Notes: generated by a model from the sequence alone, not told the origin. 64,000 bases of DNA from Rhodopirellula sp. P2 (GCF_028768465.1 NZ_CP118225.1:1717001-1781000), one strand, 5' to 3'. Positions 1 through 9,389 are shown, counted from the first letter of the stretch. Numbers and translations are program-made.

Positions 1-3000
1 CTTCGTGCCGCCGTCGTTGACTTCGAAGATGAACTTGGCGAGGTCCAGGAACTCTTGTCGATCCTTCAACATGTTGACGAGACCGGGCGGCATGGTCGAG
101 TTTTGTGACTCGAGCACGTCTTCCACATCATCGATTGGGATGGTGCGGGGTTTGCCTTGATCGGCCGCGATGCTCAGCGTGATCTTGTCATCCGTTTCTT
201 CGACCAGGAAGCCCGACAGGATGGCGCCGTCGACCGTGATCACGTTCACGGTCTGGTAGCCTTCCAGGATCTTCTCGGACGGTTTCAGGATGGACTCGAT
301 CAAGTGCTCAGGCGTGATGTCCTCGCGCGATTTTGTGAGCTGAGGACCAAGTTGGTAGCCTTCGCTGACATCGTGGCAAGTCGCACAAGCGGTTTGGGAA
401 CCGTAGAAGTACGAGGCACCTCGAACGGCATCGCCTTTTTCAACAGCATCGCGAACCAGATCGCTGAGTGATTCCGCGAGGAGTTCATTTTCGAGCTGGT
501 TGGTTGCGGGTTCGTCTTCCACCATTTCAGGGCGACTGCCTTCGGGGAACGGATGCATTTCGATCAGTTCTTCGGGGCTGTAGAAGCGTTGGCGGTCTTC
601 GGTTGCGGCGCGAATGCGTTTGACTTCGTCCGGTTTGATTTCGCTGGCGTCATTGCCCCAGCTGTTTCGGACGTAGGTCAGTGCAGCGGCGATTTCCGCA
701 TCGGAGAACATGTCGCCAATGGCGGTCATCGGTGGCACGCCTTGGGTCGGTTCAAAGACCTTGCCGCGAACGCGAATTTTTCCCCAGATGCCGTGCAGGG
801 TCAGTTTGATCAGACGCTCGGAATCGCCGTTGATCCACTCGCTGCCGGCGAGGGGCGGGTAGATTCGAACGATGCCTTCGCCGTTGTCACGGTGACAGGC
901 GTAGCAGGACCCTTCTTCGAAGAAGACTTGCTGACCCAAGTTGTAGGTCTGAGCAAATTGCTTGTTCTTGAATTTATCGGACTTGGTGCGGTAGTCCTTG
1001 GGTTTGGCTGCGCCTTCCAATTTGCCGGCGAGCAATTGTTTGTACTCCACCAGCAAGTTTTCCGGATCGAATTCCTTCGCTTCGATCGCCTTTTCGACGT
1101 CTTCTTTCAGCAGCGGCATGGCGCTGTTGAGAGCGTTGCGAATCCAGCGGTCGGTTTTGTGAGAGGCGACCGTGAGCAACACCTCAGCGCCGGATTTGCC
1201 GCCCAACCAGGAACCGGCTGAGAGAGCTTCCAAGCGAACGCGAGGGTGTGCATCCGCAGCGGCGGTCAGCAAGTACGTTTCGGGATGGTCAAGCAAGTGC
1301 AGGCAATGCCGGACGACTCGGACCGCTGCGGAGCGGACGCGGTGGTCTTCGGCTTGCAAGCAGTGGTTGATCAACTCGGTGGAAGGTTCTTGATGACCCC
1401 AGGTTGCCCAGAGGGCTTCCAGGACCAAGCGTTCGTTGTCCGCGTTGTCGCTGGCGAACTTCATCGCAGCAGCGATCACCGCTTGTTTGTCACGACCACG
1501 CAATTCGAGGTGCGAACGTTTGCGAGCGTTGAGTTCCGGCAGCTTCATGTTCTCGAACAGTTGTTCAATCTCAGCGCCGGCAACCGTGGGAGGTTCGACC
1601 AAGTCACGGTCGGCATAAGTGATGCGGTAGATGCGACCGTATTCGGAATTCCGCATCGGGTCCCGAGCGCTGTGTTGCATGTGACCGATCAGCGTGTTGT
1701 GCCAGTCGATGAAATACAGGCTTCCGTCGGGAGCCATTTCCAGGTCACAAGGACGGAAGTTGCCATCGGAGGACTGGATCAAGTCTTGGCGGAATTTGCC
1801 TTTGATCTCAACGCCATCTTCCACGGTCTTGTACTGCTTGATCCCCAAGAAGCCAATCGTGTTGGCGTACATGTAGTCGCCTTGGACTTCATCGGGGAAG
1901 TGTCGGCTGTAGAGAAATTCCGAGCCCGAGGTCGGCCGTGTGTGGTGTTCGTAATTGAACTTCGAAACCTTTGGGATCTCTTTCGAGTGCGGGATCTTGA
2001 TGGAGTAACCCAGCATCCAGTACTGGGCACCGCCGGAGGCATCGTTGACGAACGTTTGGCCGTATTCGTCGTGCGCGACACCCCACGGGTTGGAGACATC
2101 GGACTGCATCACGCGTTCGACTTTCCAAGACTTTGGATCGAAACGCCAAACGCCACCGTCGGTCATGCGTTGAGGACCCCAGGGCGTTTCGACTTGCGAG
2201 TGAAGGAAGCGACCTTCGCACATGTAAATGCCGGCACCGTGATCGACATCAAACGCCGAGATGGCGTGGTGCGTGTCGTGAGGGTCGAAGCCATCGAGCA
2301 AGACTTCCATCTTGTCGGCGTGGTCGTCACCGTCGGTGTCCTTGAGCAACACCAGGAAAGGTTCTTGCGACAGGTAGACGCCTTCGGGAGCCAGTTCAAA
2401 GCCAATCGGCATGTGCAAGCCATCGGCGAAGACGGTTTCTTTGTCGGCTCGTCCGTCACCATCGGTGTCCTCGTAGATCAGGATCATGTCGTTGGGTTTG
2501 GAATCCCCCGGTTTGTAGTGGGGGTAACTTGGCAGCGTCGAAACCCACAGGCGGCCCTGGTTGTCAAACCGCATTTGGGCGGGGTTGCCCAGGTTCGGGA
2601 AGTCTTGCTCGGAAGCAAACATCGAGACTTCGTAGCCTGCTGGCAACGTGAACGTCTTGAGAGCTTCTTCTTCCCCTTTGAGGTAGTCCGGGTTGCCGTT
2701 CTTCTCGCTCATGCGGAAGTTCGTTTCGACCGTCGACAAAGGCCGGGTGAGCGAGTCATCAACTTCGATGGTGGACGATTTGCCTTGTGCGATTGCCCAA
2801 ATGTTTTGGTCTCGCAAGACCGTCATTTGACGGATCTTTTCGATCTCTTCGGGGTAGTTGAAGTTGCCATAGGGAGCCCAACGCCGGCCGTAGGCGTGCA
2901 CGCCGTTGAGCATGCGGAAGTCATTTCGCCAGAACCAGGCTTTGTCTTGAACCGCTTGGTGCAACAGGGAATCGGTCGGTGCGACACCCGAGTCGGTACC

Positions 3001-3966
3001 GAACAATTGCTGCATGATGACCGGGGCGAGTTTTCGGTAACCTGCTTCGGACAGGTGCACGCCGTTGATTGTCAGAGGTTCGTCGGAGGTTTGGAACCAT
3101 TCCAAGGTCGGTGAGTAGAGATCAAGGAAGCCGACATGTTTTTCATCGGCGACGGCACCGACCGCGTCCGCGTACGCCTTCAGGATTGCATTGCGATCGT
3201 CTGCATTGGGGAGATTGAATTCGGGAAGTTGCTGCATCGCGATCGGGGTCGCCAACACCAAGCGAGGTGGGGTGGATGCGTCACGTTCGTAGGATCGTGA
3301 GAGGGTGTGATCGACGAAAGCTCGCAGTTCGTTCTTGAAGTTTTCGACTCCGTCCATGCCGTCGAAGGATTCGTTGAATCCGAAGAAGGCCACGATTGTG
3401 TGGGCTTTGACAATGGTCAGCCATTCGTCGGGTTTGGGATAATGGCCTTCGCCGTAGTGGGCTTGGATTTCGGGACGGAACTTGTTCGCACCGGGGAACG
3501 CCCAGGGGTCGTCCTTGCCAGCTTCGGGGCGGTAGGCCGGGGTGTGGCCAGGAAAGCCCATGTTGCGGAAGGTCAGATCCTTGTCGGGGAACTGCTGGTA
3601 GAGCGCTGTCTCAAACGAATTGAACAACTCCATTCGCGAGGCCAAGCCGCTGCCGAGGAAGGCGATCGTTTCGCCTGGGGTTGGTTTCAGTGGCAGGGAG
3701 GTGGCGGGAGCATCGCCTTCCACTTCGACGGGTTGCAAGTATTCCGGACGGACCTTTTTGGTCTGTTGGGTTTCATTGTCCGTGACAGTCGTGATGACCT
3801 CCGGTGCCTGTTGCAGGTCGCTGGATTTCTCGTCCGCTTTCGCGAGCGACAAACCGCCTGTGAGCAGACAGGCGAGACAAACAAGACCAAGGGGAGTCAA
3901 AGTCGACGCGGGGCGTCGCAATTGATTCTCTGTGAGTCGCAAATTGTTTTGGGGTTTCGGATTCAT
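1..3966 (-). CDS. Secreted SGNH-hydrolase / PVC-type dehydrogenase / di-haem cytochrome c fusion (3' end outside window)
   Basis: The frame stays open from ATG at 3966 to the window edge, giving 1322 residues and no stop. Residues 1-43 form a signal peptide (hydrophobic stretch GLVCLACLLTGGLSLA). Residues about 80-320 are an SGNH/GDSL hydrolase-like domain (GSGLASR, GFNESF and a C-terminal DGVHLSEAGY block). Residues about 390-800 match the planctomycete membrane-bound dehydrogenase beta-propeller (GNPAQMRFD, LYFIDWHNTLIGH), followed by HEAT-like helices. Two haem c motifs follow, CYACH at residues 1021-1025 and CATCH at 1194-1198. The family is expanded in Planctomycetota and is thought to oxidise sugars or alcohols in the periplasm and pass electrons to cytochrome c; the substrate is unknown. 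The hydrolase domain suggests coupled deacetylation and oxidation of a polysaccharide, which is inference. It is not obviously co-transcribed with phoD upstream, because a 381-nt hairpin-rich gap separates them. Confidence 0.88.
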   Translation of the reverse strand, partial: MNPKPQNNLRLTENQLRRPASTLTPLGLVCLACLLTGGLSLAKADEKSSDLQQAPEVITTVTDNETQQTKKVRPEYLQPVEVEGDAPATSLPLKPTPGETIAFLGSGLASRMELFNSFETALYQQFPDKDLTFRNMGFPGHTPAYRPEAGKDDPWAFPGANKFRPEIQAHYGEGHYPKPDEWLTIVKAHTIVAFFGFNESFDGMDGVENFKNELRAFVDHTLSRSYERDASTPPRLVLATPIAMQQLPEFNLPNADDRNAILKAYADAVGAVADEKHVGFLDLYSPTLEWFQTSDEPLTINGVHLSEAGYRKLAPVIMQQLFGTDSGVAPTDSLLHQAVQDKAWFWRNDFRMLNGVHAYGRRWAPYGNFNYPEEIEKIRQMTVLRDQNIWAIAQGKSSTIEVDDSLTRPLSTVETNFRMSEKNGNPDYLKGEEEALKTFTLPAGYEVSMFASEQDFPNLGNPAQMRFDNQGRLWVSTLPSYPHYKPGDSKPNDMILIYEDTDGDGRADKETVFADGLHMPIGFELAPEGVYLSQEPFLVLLKDTDGDDHADKMEVLLDGFDPHDTHHAISAFDVDHGAGIYMCEGRFLHSQVETPWGPQRMTDGGVWRFDPKSWKVERVMQSDVSNPWGVAHDEYGQTFVNDASGGAQYWMLGYSIKIPHSKEIPKVSKFNYEHHTRPTSGSEFLYSRHFPDEVQGDYMYANTIGFLGIKQYKTVEDGVEIKGKFRQDLIQSSDGNFRPCDLEMAPDGSLYFIDWHNTLIGHMQHSARDPMRNSEYGRIYRITYADRDLVEPPTVAGAEIEQLFENMKLPELNARKRSHLELRGRDKQAVIAAAMKFASDNADNERLVLEALWATWGHQEPSTELINHCLQAEDHRVRSAAVRVVRHCLHLLDHPETYLLTAAADAHPRVRLEALSAGSWLGGKSGAEVLLTVASHKTDRWIRNALNSAMPLLKEDVEKAIEAKEFDPENLLVEYKQLLAGKLEGAAKPKDYRTKSDKFKNKQFAQTYNLGQQVFFEEGSCYACHRDNGEGIVRIYPPLAGSEWINGDSERLIKLTLHGIWGKIRVRGKVFEPTQGVPPMTAIGDMFSDAEIAAALTYVRNSWGNDASEIKPDEVKRIRAATEDRQRFYSPEELIEMHPFPEGSRPEMVEDEPATNQLENELLAESLSDLVRDAVEKGDAVRGASYFYGSQTACATCHDVSEGYQLGPQLTKSREDITPEHLIESILKPSEKILEGYQTVNVITVDGAILSGFLVEETDDKITLSIAADQGKPRTIPIDDVEDVLESQNSTMPPGLVNMLKDRQEFLDLAKFIFEVNDGGTK

Positions 3967-4193
3967 TTTGAGGCAGGTTCTTAGCAGCGAGTTTGGCTCG
4001 CCGAAGAAGGTAAGAGCAGGGAGGACAGGTAAGGGGCACATTCTAGTTCATCGGGCTCGCTTCGGGATCAAGGAAGCTCGCTAGAGGCCAACCTTTTTGT
4101 CGCTTTGGGGGTGTCGAACAGCACTTGATCTCTATGGATTATTCGCTGGCGTGAGGAGCAATCCAGGCTGTGACGAGCGATCCTTCCTCGCTC

Positions 4194-4212
4194 CGCACAA
4201 CCAGGTTGTGCG
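4194..4212. repeat. Perfect inverted repeat with a 1-nt centre
   Basis: CGCACAACC and GGTTGTGCG are 9-bp perfect arms around a single A. Flanking CTCG/CGAG bases weakly extend the symmetry. It lies about 140 nt downstream of the phoD stop (phoD is on the minus strand). Confidence 0.6.
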
Positions 4213-4293
4213 AGGAGAGGTTCCTGTTTTCGCAGCGTGCTGCGGTTGTGTTGGCGGTCGCTGTGTTCGAACACGGTGCAGGGCAGCGAAGAC

Positions 4294-4319
4294 GTGTCGC
4301 CAGTGGGAACTGGCGACAC
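4294..4319 (-). terminator. Possible terminator hairpin downstream of phoD
   Basis: GTGTCGCCAG and CTGGCGACAC form a perfect 10-bp stem with a 6-nt loop, 29 nt past the phoD stop codon. No U-tract follows on either strand, so it may be a factor-dependent terminator or an mRNA 3'-end stabiliser. A separate 12-bp palindrome, GTGTTCGAACAC, lies at 4263-4274. Confidence 0.4.
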
Positions 4320-4347
4320 CGTTGGGTGTGATGCAACGAACCGCTGA

Positions 4348-5931
4348 TCAGGCTTGGTGAAGTTGCGGGGAGCCGGACTCGACAACGAACGAGTTGCGTC
4401 GGAACGTTTTGCCACCTGGTTTCAGCACATCATCGACGACCATGTAATCCGCCTTCCAGCTGTCCGGGGTGACGTCGCAGCGGATGTAGCCACGCTCGGC
4501 ATTGTGCCATTTCACACAGGCATTTTCTGCCAACAGTGCGTCCAGGTTCTTGGGTTTGTCACGACCGTTGCCGCCACTGGTGAGCGACGTGGCAACGAAC
4601 TCGGTGGCAACCAGGGCTTGTTCGGTTTGTCGATCGTTGACGCGAAGTTCGTTGGCCCAATTGGAGTGAATGTCGCCAGTCAGGACGACCGGATTGCTGA
4701 TTTGCCGGTCGCGAATGTAACGCAGCAATTCCATCCGTTCGTGAGCGTAGCCGGGCCATTGGTCCATCGAGAATTGATGATTGTCCGGATCGCCCGAGCG
4801 ATTGACCATGCCCATCATGACTTGTTGCGCGAGCACATTCCATGTCGCGCTGGAGCGGATCAGGTTGCGGGACAACCACCCGCGTTGTTGGGTTCCCAAC
4901 ATCGATTGGGTTGGGTCCAGGGCGGCTTCATTGAGCGGGCTCTTGCGATCATCGTTGGGTTGATCGGTTCGGTATTGCCGGGTGTCCAGGATCGAGAACT
5001 CGGCCAAGCGTCCGAATTGAGCCGAGCGATACAAACGCATGTCGCTGCCACGAGGCATCTGTCGCAGTCGAAGCGGCATCATCTCGTAGTACGCTTGATA
5101 GGCGTTGGCTCGGCGCGCAAGGAATGAGGGCGAGTCGACATCGGACTCTTCGGAAACGTCGCAGGCACAGTTGTTGTCAAACTCGTGGTCATCCCACGTC
5201 ACCCACCAAGGGCATTGGGCGTGCATGTTTTGCAACAATGGGTCGGATCGGTATTGAGCGTGCCGCACACGGTAGTCACCCAGCGACATGATTTCGGAAC
5301 CATGGTGCGTGCGGACCTTGCCGTTGCGACCAGCCTCGTATTCGTAAATGTAGTCCCCCAAGTGGAAGACCAAGTCGACATCGTCGGCTGCCATTTGCTC
5401 GTAGGCAGTGAAGAGGCCCTGTTCGTAGTTCTGGCAGGAGGTCACGGCGAAGCGAACTCGGTCGGGTGACTGATCGGGACGCGGCATCGTGCGGGTGCGG
5501 GCGATGGGGCTTTCGGCATCGCCGCATCGGAACCGATACCAGTACCAACGATCTGGCTCGAGTTGGTTCAGTTCGACATGAACGGAATGGCCGAGGGAAG
5601 GTGTTGCCAGTTGAGTGCCGGACGCGACGACGTTTCGCATCGCGTCATCCGTGGCAACTTCCCAGGTCACTTCCACGATTTGGGCGGGCATGCCGCCATC
5701 GGGAAGCAGCGGTGAAGGCGCCAAGCGAGTCCACAGCACCATGCCGCGATGATCGGGGTCGCCGGAGGCAACGCCCAAGCTGAACGGGTCCCTGGAAAAC
5801 GAAATCTTGTTCTCCGCCCAGGCGTGCTGGGTCGACATCACAAACGCGGGAAGGGCACTGGAGAACGCCAGGAAACGTCGGCGATTCCAGGCGGCGTCAG
5901 AGACGCGAGCGGCGGCGGAAGGTTGTGACAT
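4348..5931 (-). CDS. phoD: PhoD-family alkaline phosphatase / phosphodiesterase, Tat-exported
   Basis: This 527-aa protein belongs to the PhoD metallophosphatase family, which hydrolyses phosphate mono- and diesters outside the cytoplasm. The start at 5931 gives MSQPSAAARV followed by a twin-arginine signal (NRRRFLAFSSALP), as PhoD enzymes require. An in-frame codon at 6069 would add 46 unlikely Pro-rich residues. Visible family motifs are the N-terminal PhoD domain (SLGVASGDPDHRGMVLWTRL), FHLGDYIYEYE, WDDHEFDNN and LTGDIHSNW, which supply metal ligands. The gene is transcribed away from phoX, and the shared upstream region contains a Pho-box-like direct repeat on this gene's strand. Phosphate-starvation control is therefore likely but inferred. 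Confidence 0.92.
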   Translation of the reverse strand: MSQPSAAARVSDAAWNRRRFLAFSSALPAFVMSTQHAWAENKISFSRDPFSLGVASGDPDHRGMVLWTRLAPSPLLPDGGMPAQIVEVTWEVATDDAMRNVVASGTQLATPSLGHSVHVELNQLEPDRWYWYRFRCGDAESPIARTRTMPRPDQSPDRVRFAVTSCQNYEQGLFTAYEQMAADDVDLVFHLGDYIYEYEAGRNGKVRTHHGSEIMSLGDYRVRHAQYRSDPLLQNMHAQCPWWVTWDDHEFDNNCACDVSEESDVDSPSFLARRANAYQAYYEMMPLRLRQMPRGSDMRLYRSAQFGRLAEFSILDTRQYRTDQPNDDRKSPLNEAALDPTQSMLGTQQRGWLSRNLIRSSATWNVLAQQVMMGMVNRSGDPDNHQFSMDQWPGYAHERMELLRYIRDRQISNPVVLTGDIHSNWANELRVNDRQTEQALVATEFVATSLTSGGNGRDKPKNLDALLAENACVKWHNAERGYIRCDVTPDSWKADYMVVDDVLKPGGKTFRRNSFVVESGSPQLHQA

Positions 5932-6160
5932 GAGTGGCTGTGGGGCAGGAGGAAGCGGCAAAGCGAACGTCAACAGGCAATGCGTTCGCCGGGGTGACGG
6001 GATGACGGGGAGGTTCGTTGGGGGGCCCGCTGTCTCGGTCTGGCATTTGGCGGGAAGTCTAACGAGCACTCATTTTGAACCAATGTGAGTGTGCCCTGCA
6101 TGCTCGGATTTCAAGAAATCTTCACAACTTGGTGGGGCCGTCTCTTTGAGCGAGCCAGCC

Positions 6161-6180
6161 ATGTGAACATACCGTGAAAT
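6161..6180 (-). promoter_or_regulatory. Pho-box-like direct repeat between phoD and phoX
   Basis: Read on the minus strand, ATTTCACGGTATGTTCACAT contains two TTCAC units exactly 11 bp apart. That is the one-helical-turn spacing of PhoB/PhoP binding sites in other bacteria. A further TTCACAA is at 6121-6127 on the plus strand. The site lies 230 nt upstream of the preferred phoD start and 177 nt upstream of phoX. The planctomycete PhoB consensus is not known to me, so this rests on spacing and genomic context. Confidence 0.4.
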
Positions 6181-6356
6181 TTTGTTGTCGATGAGAAACG
6201 GCGAGAGTCGGTGCGACCCAAATGGGATACTCTGTCGTCTCAGCAGGGGCCGGCGAGCACGTGTTCTCAGGCGTCTTTGATTCCCGTTCAATTCAATGGA
6301 TCGCGTGGGCGTTGTTCGCTCGTGATGGTCCTCTCTTGGTAGGAGCGACTCTTCGG

Positions 6357-7790
6357 ATGACCGATCGCAATCGACGGCAGTTTCTAAGTGATAATTTTTC
6401 CGCCTTGGGGTCTTTTGGTGTGACCGCTGCGCTCGCGGGATTGGGGCAAGGCGTGGTTCAGGGTGGGCAAACGCATGCCGCCTCGGGCTTGCGACCGACG
6501 GCAGATGAAACCACGGGTTTGGAACTTCTGCGACTGCCTGAAGGTTTCCGGTATCGAACCTTCGGTTGGACGGGGGACATCATGAGCGACGGAACGCCGA
6601 CCCCTCACGCTCACGATGGCATGGGGGTGATTGCCAGCGAGGGGGATGTGTTGAGGATTTGTCGGAACCATGAGGTCAGCGATGACGGTCGCGCGATCGC
6701 CTTTCAAGCCGGGAAGGCGTACGACCGCCGAGCTCAAGCTGGTTGCACCGAGTTGCGATTCGACAGTGTGAAAGGGGAGTGGTTGGACAGTCGCGTCGTG
6801 TTCTCGGGAACCAGTCGCAACTGTGCCGGCGGAGTCACGCCCTGGGGAACCTGGCTGACCGCCGAAGAAACTGTTCTGGGGCCCAAGGACGCGGATCATT
6901 ACAAAGGCGACCAAGTTCGCACGTTCGAAAAGACACACGGTTGGGTTTTCGAAGTCGGGCACACCGATGCCGACGGCAATCCGGTTCCGTTGAAAGACAT
7001 GGGACGCTTTGTCCATGAAGCGGTCGCAATCGACCGAAACAGTGGCATCGTGTATCTCACCGAAGACCGTTCGACGTCGGGCTTCTATCGGTTCTTGCCC
7101 AACACGCCGGAAAAATTGGCAGATGGCGGACGCTTGGAAATGGCCGAGATCGTCGGCCAAGCGGATTTGCGGGGCGGCTTCCAGGACGGTGTCGAGTTCG
7201 ATGTGCGTTGGCACTTGATTGACGATCCGACGTTGGCTCACAGTCCCGAGTCGCTGCAGAATGTCGCTAAAGAAGGCGAGGTGGGGGACGAACTGGGCGT
7301 GTTCAAGCAGGGGCAAGCCCAAGGAGGATCGACCTTCTCTCGATTGGAAGGGTGCTGGTTCGGCAATGGCGTGGTTTACTTCGATGCGACCAGCGGTGGT
7401 GCCGCCAAAGCCGGACAGATCTGGCAGTTCGATCCTGAGAAACAAACGCTGAAGTTGTTGTTTGAATCACCAAGCAAGCCGACGTTGAATATGCCCGACA
7501 ATCTGTGCGTCAGTCCCCAGGGCGGGTTGGTGCTGTGCGAAGACAATGACTATGGAGCGAACGAATACCCGCAGCGTGCGTTCACTCTGTCGCAGGACGG
7601 GAAGTTGAAGTTGCTGGCAGAGAACAACGTTCAGCTCCAGGGAGAAAAGAACGGATTTCAAGGTGACTTCCGAACCAAAGAGTGGGCCGGAGCAACCTTC
7701 AGCCCCGATGGGAAATGGTTGTTCATCAACCTTCAAAGCCCTGGCATCACGTGCGCGATCACGGGGCCATGGAAAGACGCTTTCGCCTAA
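6357..7790 (+). CDS. phoX: PhoX-family (DUF839) alkaline phosphatase, Tat-exported
   Basis: PhoX enzymes are secreted calcium/iron-dependent phosphomonoesterases made under phosphate limitation. The chosen ATG at 6357 is preceded by AGGAG at 6341-6345 and yields MTDRNRRQFLSDNFSALG, a twin-arginine signal; an upstream in-frame start at 6222 would bury this signal. The 477-residue protein carries typical PhoX blocks: PWGTWLTAEE, GRFVHEAVAID, VYLTEDRSTSGFYRFLP, the metal-site-like LVLCEDNDYGANEYP, and a C-terminal WAGATFSPDGKWLFINLQSP. It is divergent from phoD and shares a regulatory region with it. Having both enzyme classes side by side suggests a dedicated phosphate-scavenging locus. Confidence 0.92.
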   Translation: MTDRNRRQFLSDNFSALGSFGVTAALAGLGQGVVQGGQTHAASGLRPTADETTGLELLRLPEGFRYRTFGWTGDIMSDGTPTPHAHDGMGVIASEGDVLRICRNHEVSDDGRAIAFQAGKAYDRRAQAGCTELRFDSVKGEWLDSRVVFSGTSRNCAGGVTPWGTWLTAEETVLGPKDADHYKGDQVRTFEKTHGWVFEVGHTDADGNPVPLKDMGRFVHEAVAIDRNSGIVYLTEDRSTSGFYRFLPNTPEKLADGGRLEMAEIVGQADLRGGFQDGVEFDVRWHLIDDPTLAHSPESLQNVAKEGEVGDELGVFKQGQAQGGSTFSRLEGCWFGNGVVYFDATSGGAAKAGQIWQFDPEKQTLKLLFESPSKPTLNMPDNLCVSPQGGLVLCEDNDYGANEYPQRAFTLSQDGKLKLLAENNVQLQGEKNGFQGDFRTKEWAGATFSPDGKWLFINLQSPGITCAITGPWKDAFA

Positions 7791-8339
7791 CGATCGGTGG
7801 TCATGCTCAACTCCGTTTTGAGGTGGAACGGTACTGGATGAGGCAACGATTCCTCTGGCCCGATTGCACCTCAGGGACTCGTTGCTTTGTCTGCCAATCG
7901 AAAGCCGAGCTGCGGCGGAATGCTAAGCAGGTACGCAGGAATGAACGGGGGCAATCTCGTGAGCCGTTTGGGCGTTGGCCCCGGTTGTGCGTGGGAACCG
8001 TGGCTAACGCCAGGCGGCTCACATACCCGATGACACCTGCGTACCTGCTTAGTGTTGTGCAATCTCTCCTATCGCATCAACCAGGTTTTCTGAGAGGCCG
8101 CTCGGGGTTTGAGAGGTGAATTTCACGCCTATTGGCACTCCAGGGGCCCCTGGACGGTGTATTCTCCAGTCTCTGTTTGGTTTTTGCATTTGGCAGTGTG
8201 GAGGCAGAATAGATTGGTTCTTAGGGCACGCGTGGCGGTGTGGTCCTGGAGAACCCTCGGGTGATCGGCAGGGGAGATCGGCACAGGGCCGATGTGCCGG
8301 CACGTTGCAATCGGCGAGCGAGGCACGGAGCGAGTGGCG
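7791..8339. other. Spacer holding a large palindromic element
   Basis: No gene is evident in this 549-nt spacer. The 130-bp palindromic element at 7923-8052 takes up the centre, and the remainder leading to the DUF1559 gene presumably contains its promoter. Short open frames on both strands through the element follow its symmetry and are not credible genes. Confidence 0.6.
7923..8052. repeat. Family A palindromic element, intact copy (A1)
   Basis: The ends are a perfect 17-bp inverted repeat, CTAAGCAGGTACGCAGG (7923-7939) and its complement (8036-8052). Inside is a second arm pair, GTGAGCCGTTTGGGCGTTGG at 7959 and its imperfect complement at 8002-8022, so the element can fold into one long interrupted hairpin. 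Related copies are at 43489-43948 and 52376-52502. It encodes nothing recognisable and resembles a non-autonomous mobile or REP-like sequence. Confidence 0.8.
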
Positions 8340-9389
8340 ATGAGACGAACGACACAGAACATTGGCAACAAGGGTTGCCAGATCAATCAGGTTTCGACTG
8401 GGGATGCCCGGCAAGGTTTCACGTTGGTGGAACTGTTGGTGGTCATCGCAATCATTGGGATGTTGGTGGGGCTGTTGCTGCCCGCGGTCCAGTCCGCTCG
8501 CGAGGCGGCTCGGCGAACCGATTGCAGCAACCGATCCCGGCAGCTGGCGCTCGCCATTCACAATTACCATTCCGCGTACCGAAAGTTGCCACGAGCGTGG
8601 TGGTTGGAAACTCCGCCAAAGGCATTCAACGGTGGCAACTGGATGATGGCGATTTTGCCGCAGCTAGAACAGCAAGGCTTGGATGACCAAATCGATCGCA
8701 GCATCTTGCCGGTCGATCAACTGAGTCCCAGCAACGTGGCTGCTCTGCAGACTTCCATGTCGATGTTTGTGTGCCCTTCGACGCCCGGCGGCATGGAATC
8801 GCGACGCTACCTGTTTGATTCGAATCCCGCGGGGTTGCCTTTCACGGCAACGAATTTGGCGCCCGCGGATTTCTCACCGACCACAGGTGTGCGTGGCACG
8901 TACGCGAACTTTGCTTACGGTGCGAGTTTGAGTGGCGGCCGCGAAGGGGCGCTGCAGGTTGTGAGTCCGATTTTTGGTGGCGATCAGGACGGTCGGTTCG
9001 CCGACATCTTGGATGGCTTGTCCCACACGACCTTGTTCGGTGAACGCACCGGCGGCAACGTGGTTTACAGTGCGGGTCGCGAAGATCCGGTTGCCACGGC
9101 CGCTTTGATCGGAGTGGAAGGCGGCGGTTGGGGGGATCTGCTCAACGGCGAGCACTGGCTGCAAGGTTCCTTGCGTAGTGGACTGAGTTGGCCGCCCGTC
9201 GGCGGGCCCTGTGCGATCAATTGCACGAATGCCCGCGGGTTTGGTTTTCATAGTTTTCATGTGGGAGGTTGCCACTTTGCGTTCGCCGATGGCTCGGTTC
9301 GTTTCATCGACACCAGCATTGAACCGCTGGTGTTTTCCTCGCACGTCACGCGGCGTGGACGGGAAGCGATCGCTGCCGATGGGATCTAG
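8340..9389 (+). CDS. DUF1559 prepilin-like protein
   Basis: This is a 349-aa member of the DUF1559 family, highly expanded in Planctomycetota. The N-terminus has a type IV prepilin signal with cleavage expected before the F of GFTLVELLVVIAIIG, followed by a hydrophobic helix and the family block AREAARRTDCSNRSRQLALA. The C-terminus keeps the H-x-GG...FADGSVRFI motif. The ATG at 8340 was chosen because it places the prepilin motif 26 residues in; a start at 8292 gives an unlikely leader. The protein is probably exported and assembled by type IV pilus or type II secretion machinery, with unknown exact role. A small lipoprotein gene follows 34 nt downstream, a common planctomycete arrangement. 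Confidence 0.9.
   Translation: MRRTTQNIGNKGCQINQVSTGDARQGFTLVELLVVIAIIGMLVGLLLPAVQSAREAARRTDCSNRSRQLALAIHNYHSAYRKLPRAWWLETPPKAFNGGNWMMAILPQLEQQGLDDQIDRSILPVDQLSPSNVAALQTSMSMFVCPSTPGGMESRRYLFDSNPAGLPFTATNLAPADFSPTTGVRGTYANFAYGASLSGGREGALQVVSPIFGGDQDGRFADILDGLSHTTLFGERTGGNVVYSAGREDPVATAALIGVEGGGWGDLLNGEHWLQGSLRSGLSWPPVGGPCAINCTNARGFGFHSFHVGGCHFAFADGSVRFIDTSIEPLVFSSHVTRRGREAIAADGI

Larger units (their letters stand above)
3967..4347. other. Non-coding spacer between phoD and the dehydrogenase gene
   Basis: I see no plausible gene in this 381-nt spacer. It contains three perfect short inverted repeats at 4194-4212, 4263-4274 and 4294-4319. One or more of them may terminate phoD transcription, and the part near 3967-4060 should hold the promoter of the minus-strand dehydrogenase gene. 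Confidence 0.6.

Noticed and set aside
1246..3114. A 622-codon open frame on the plus strand
   Set aside because: It lies antisense to the dehydrogenase/cytochrome gene, whose motifs are clear. The plus-strand translation has no signal, domain or plausible composition.
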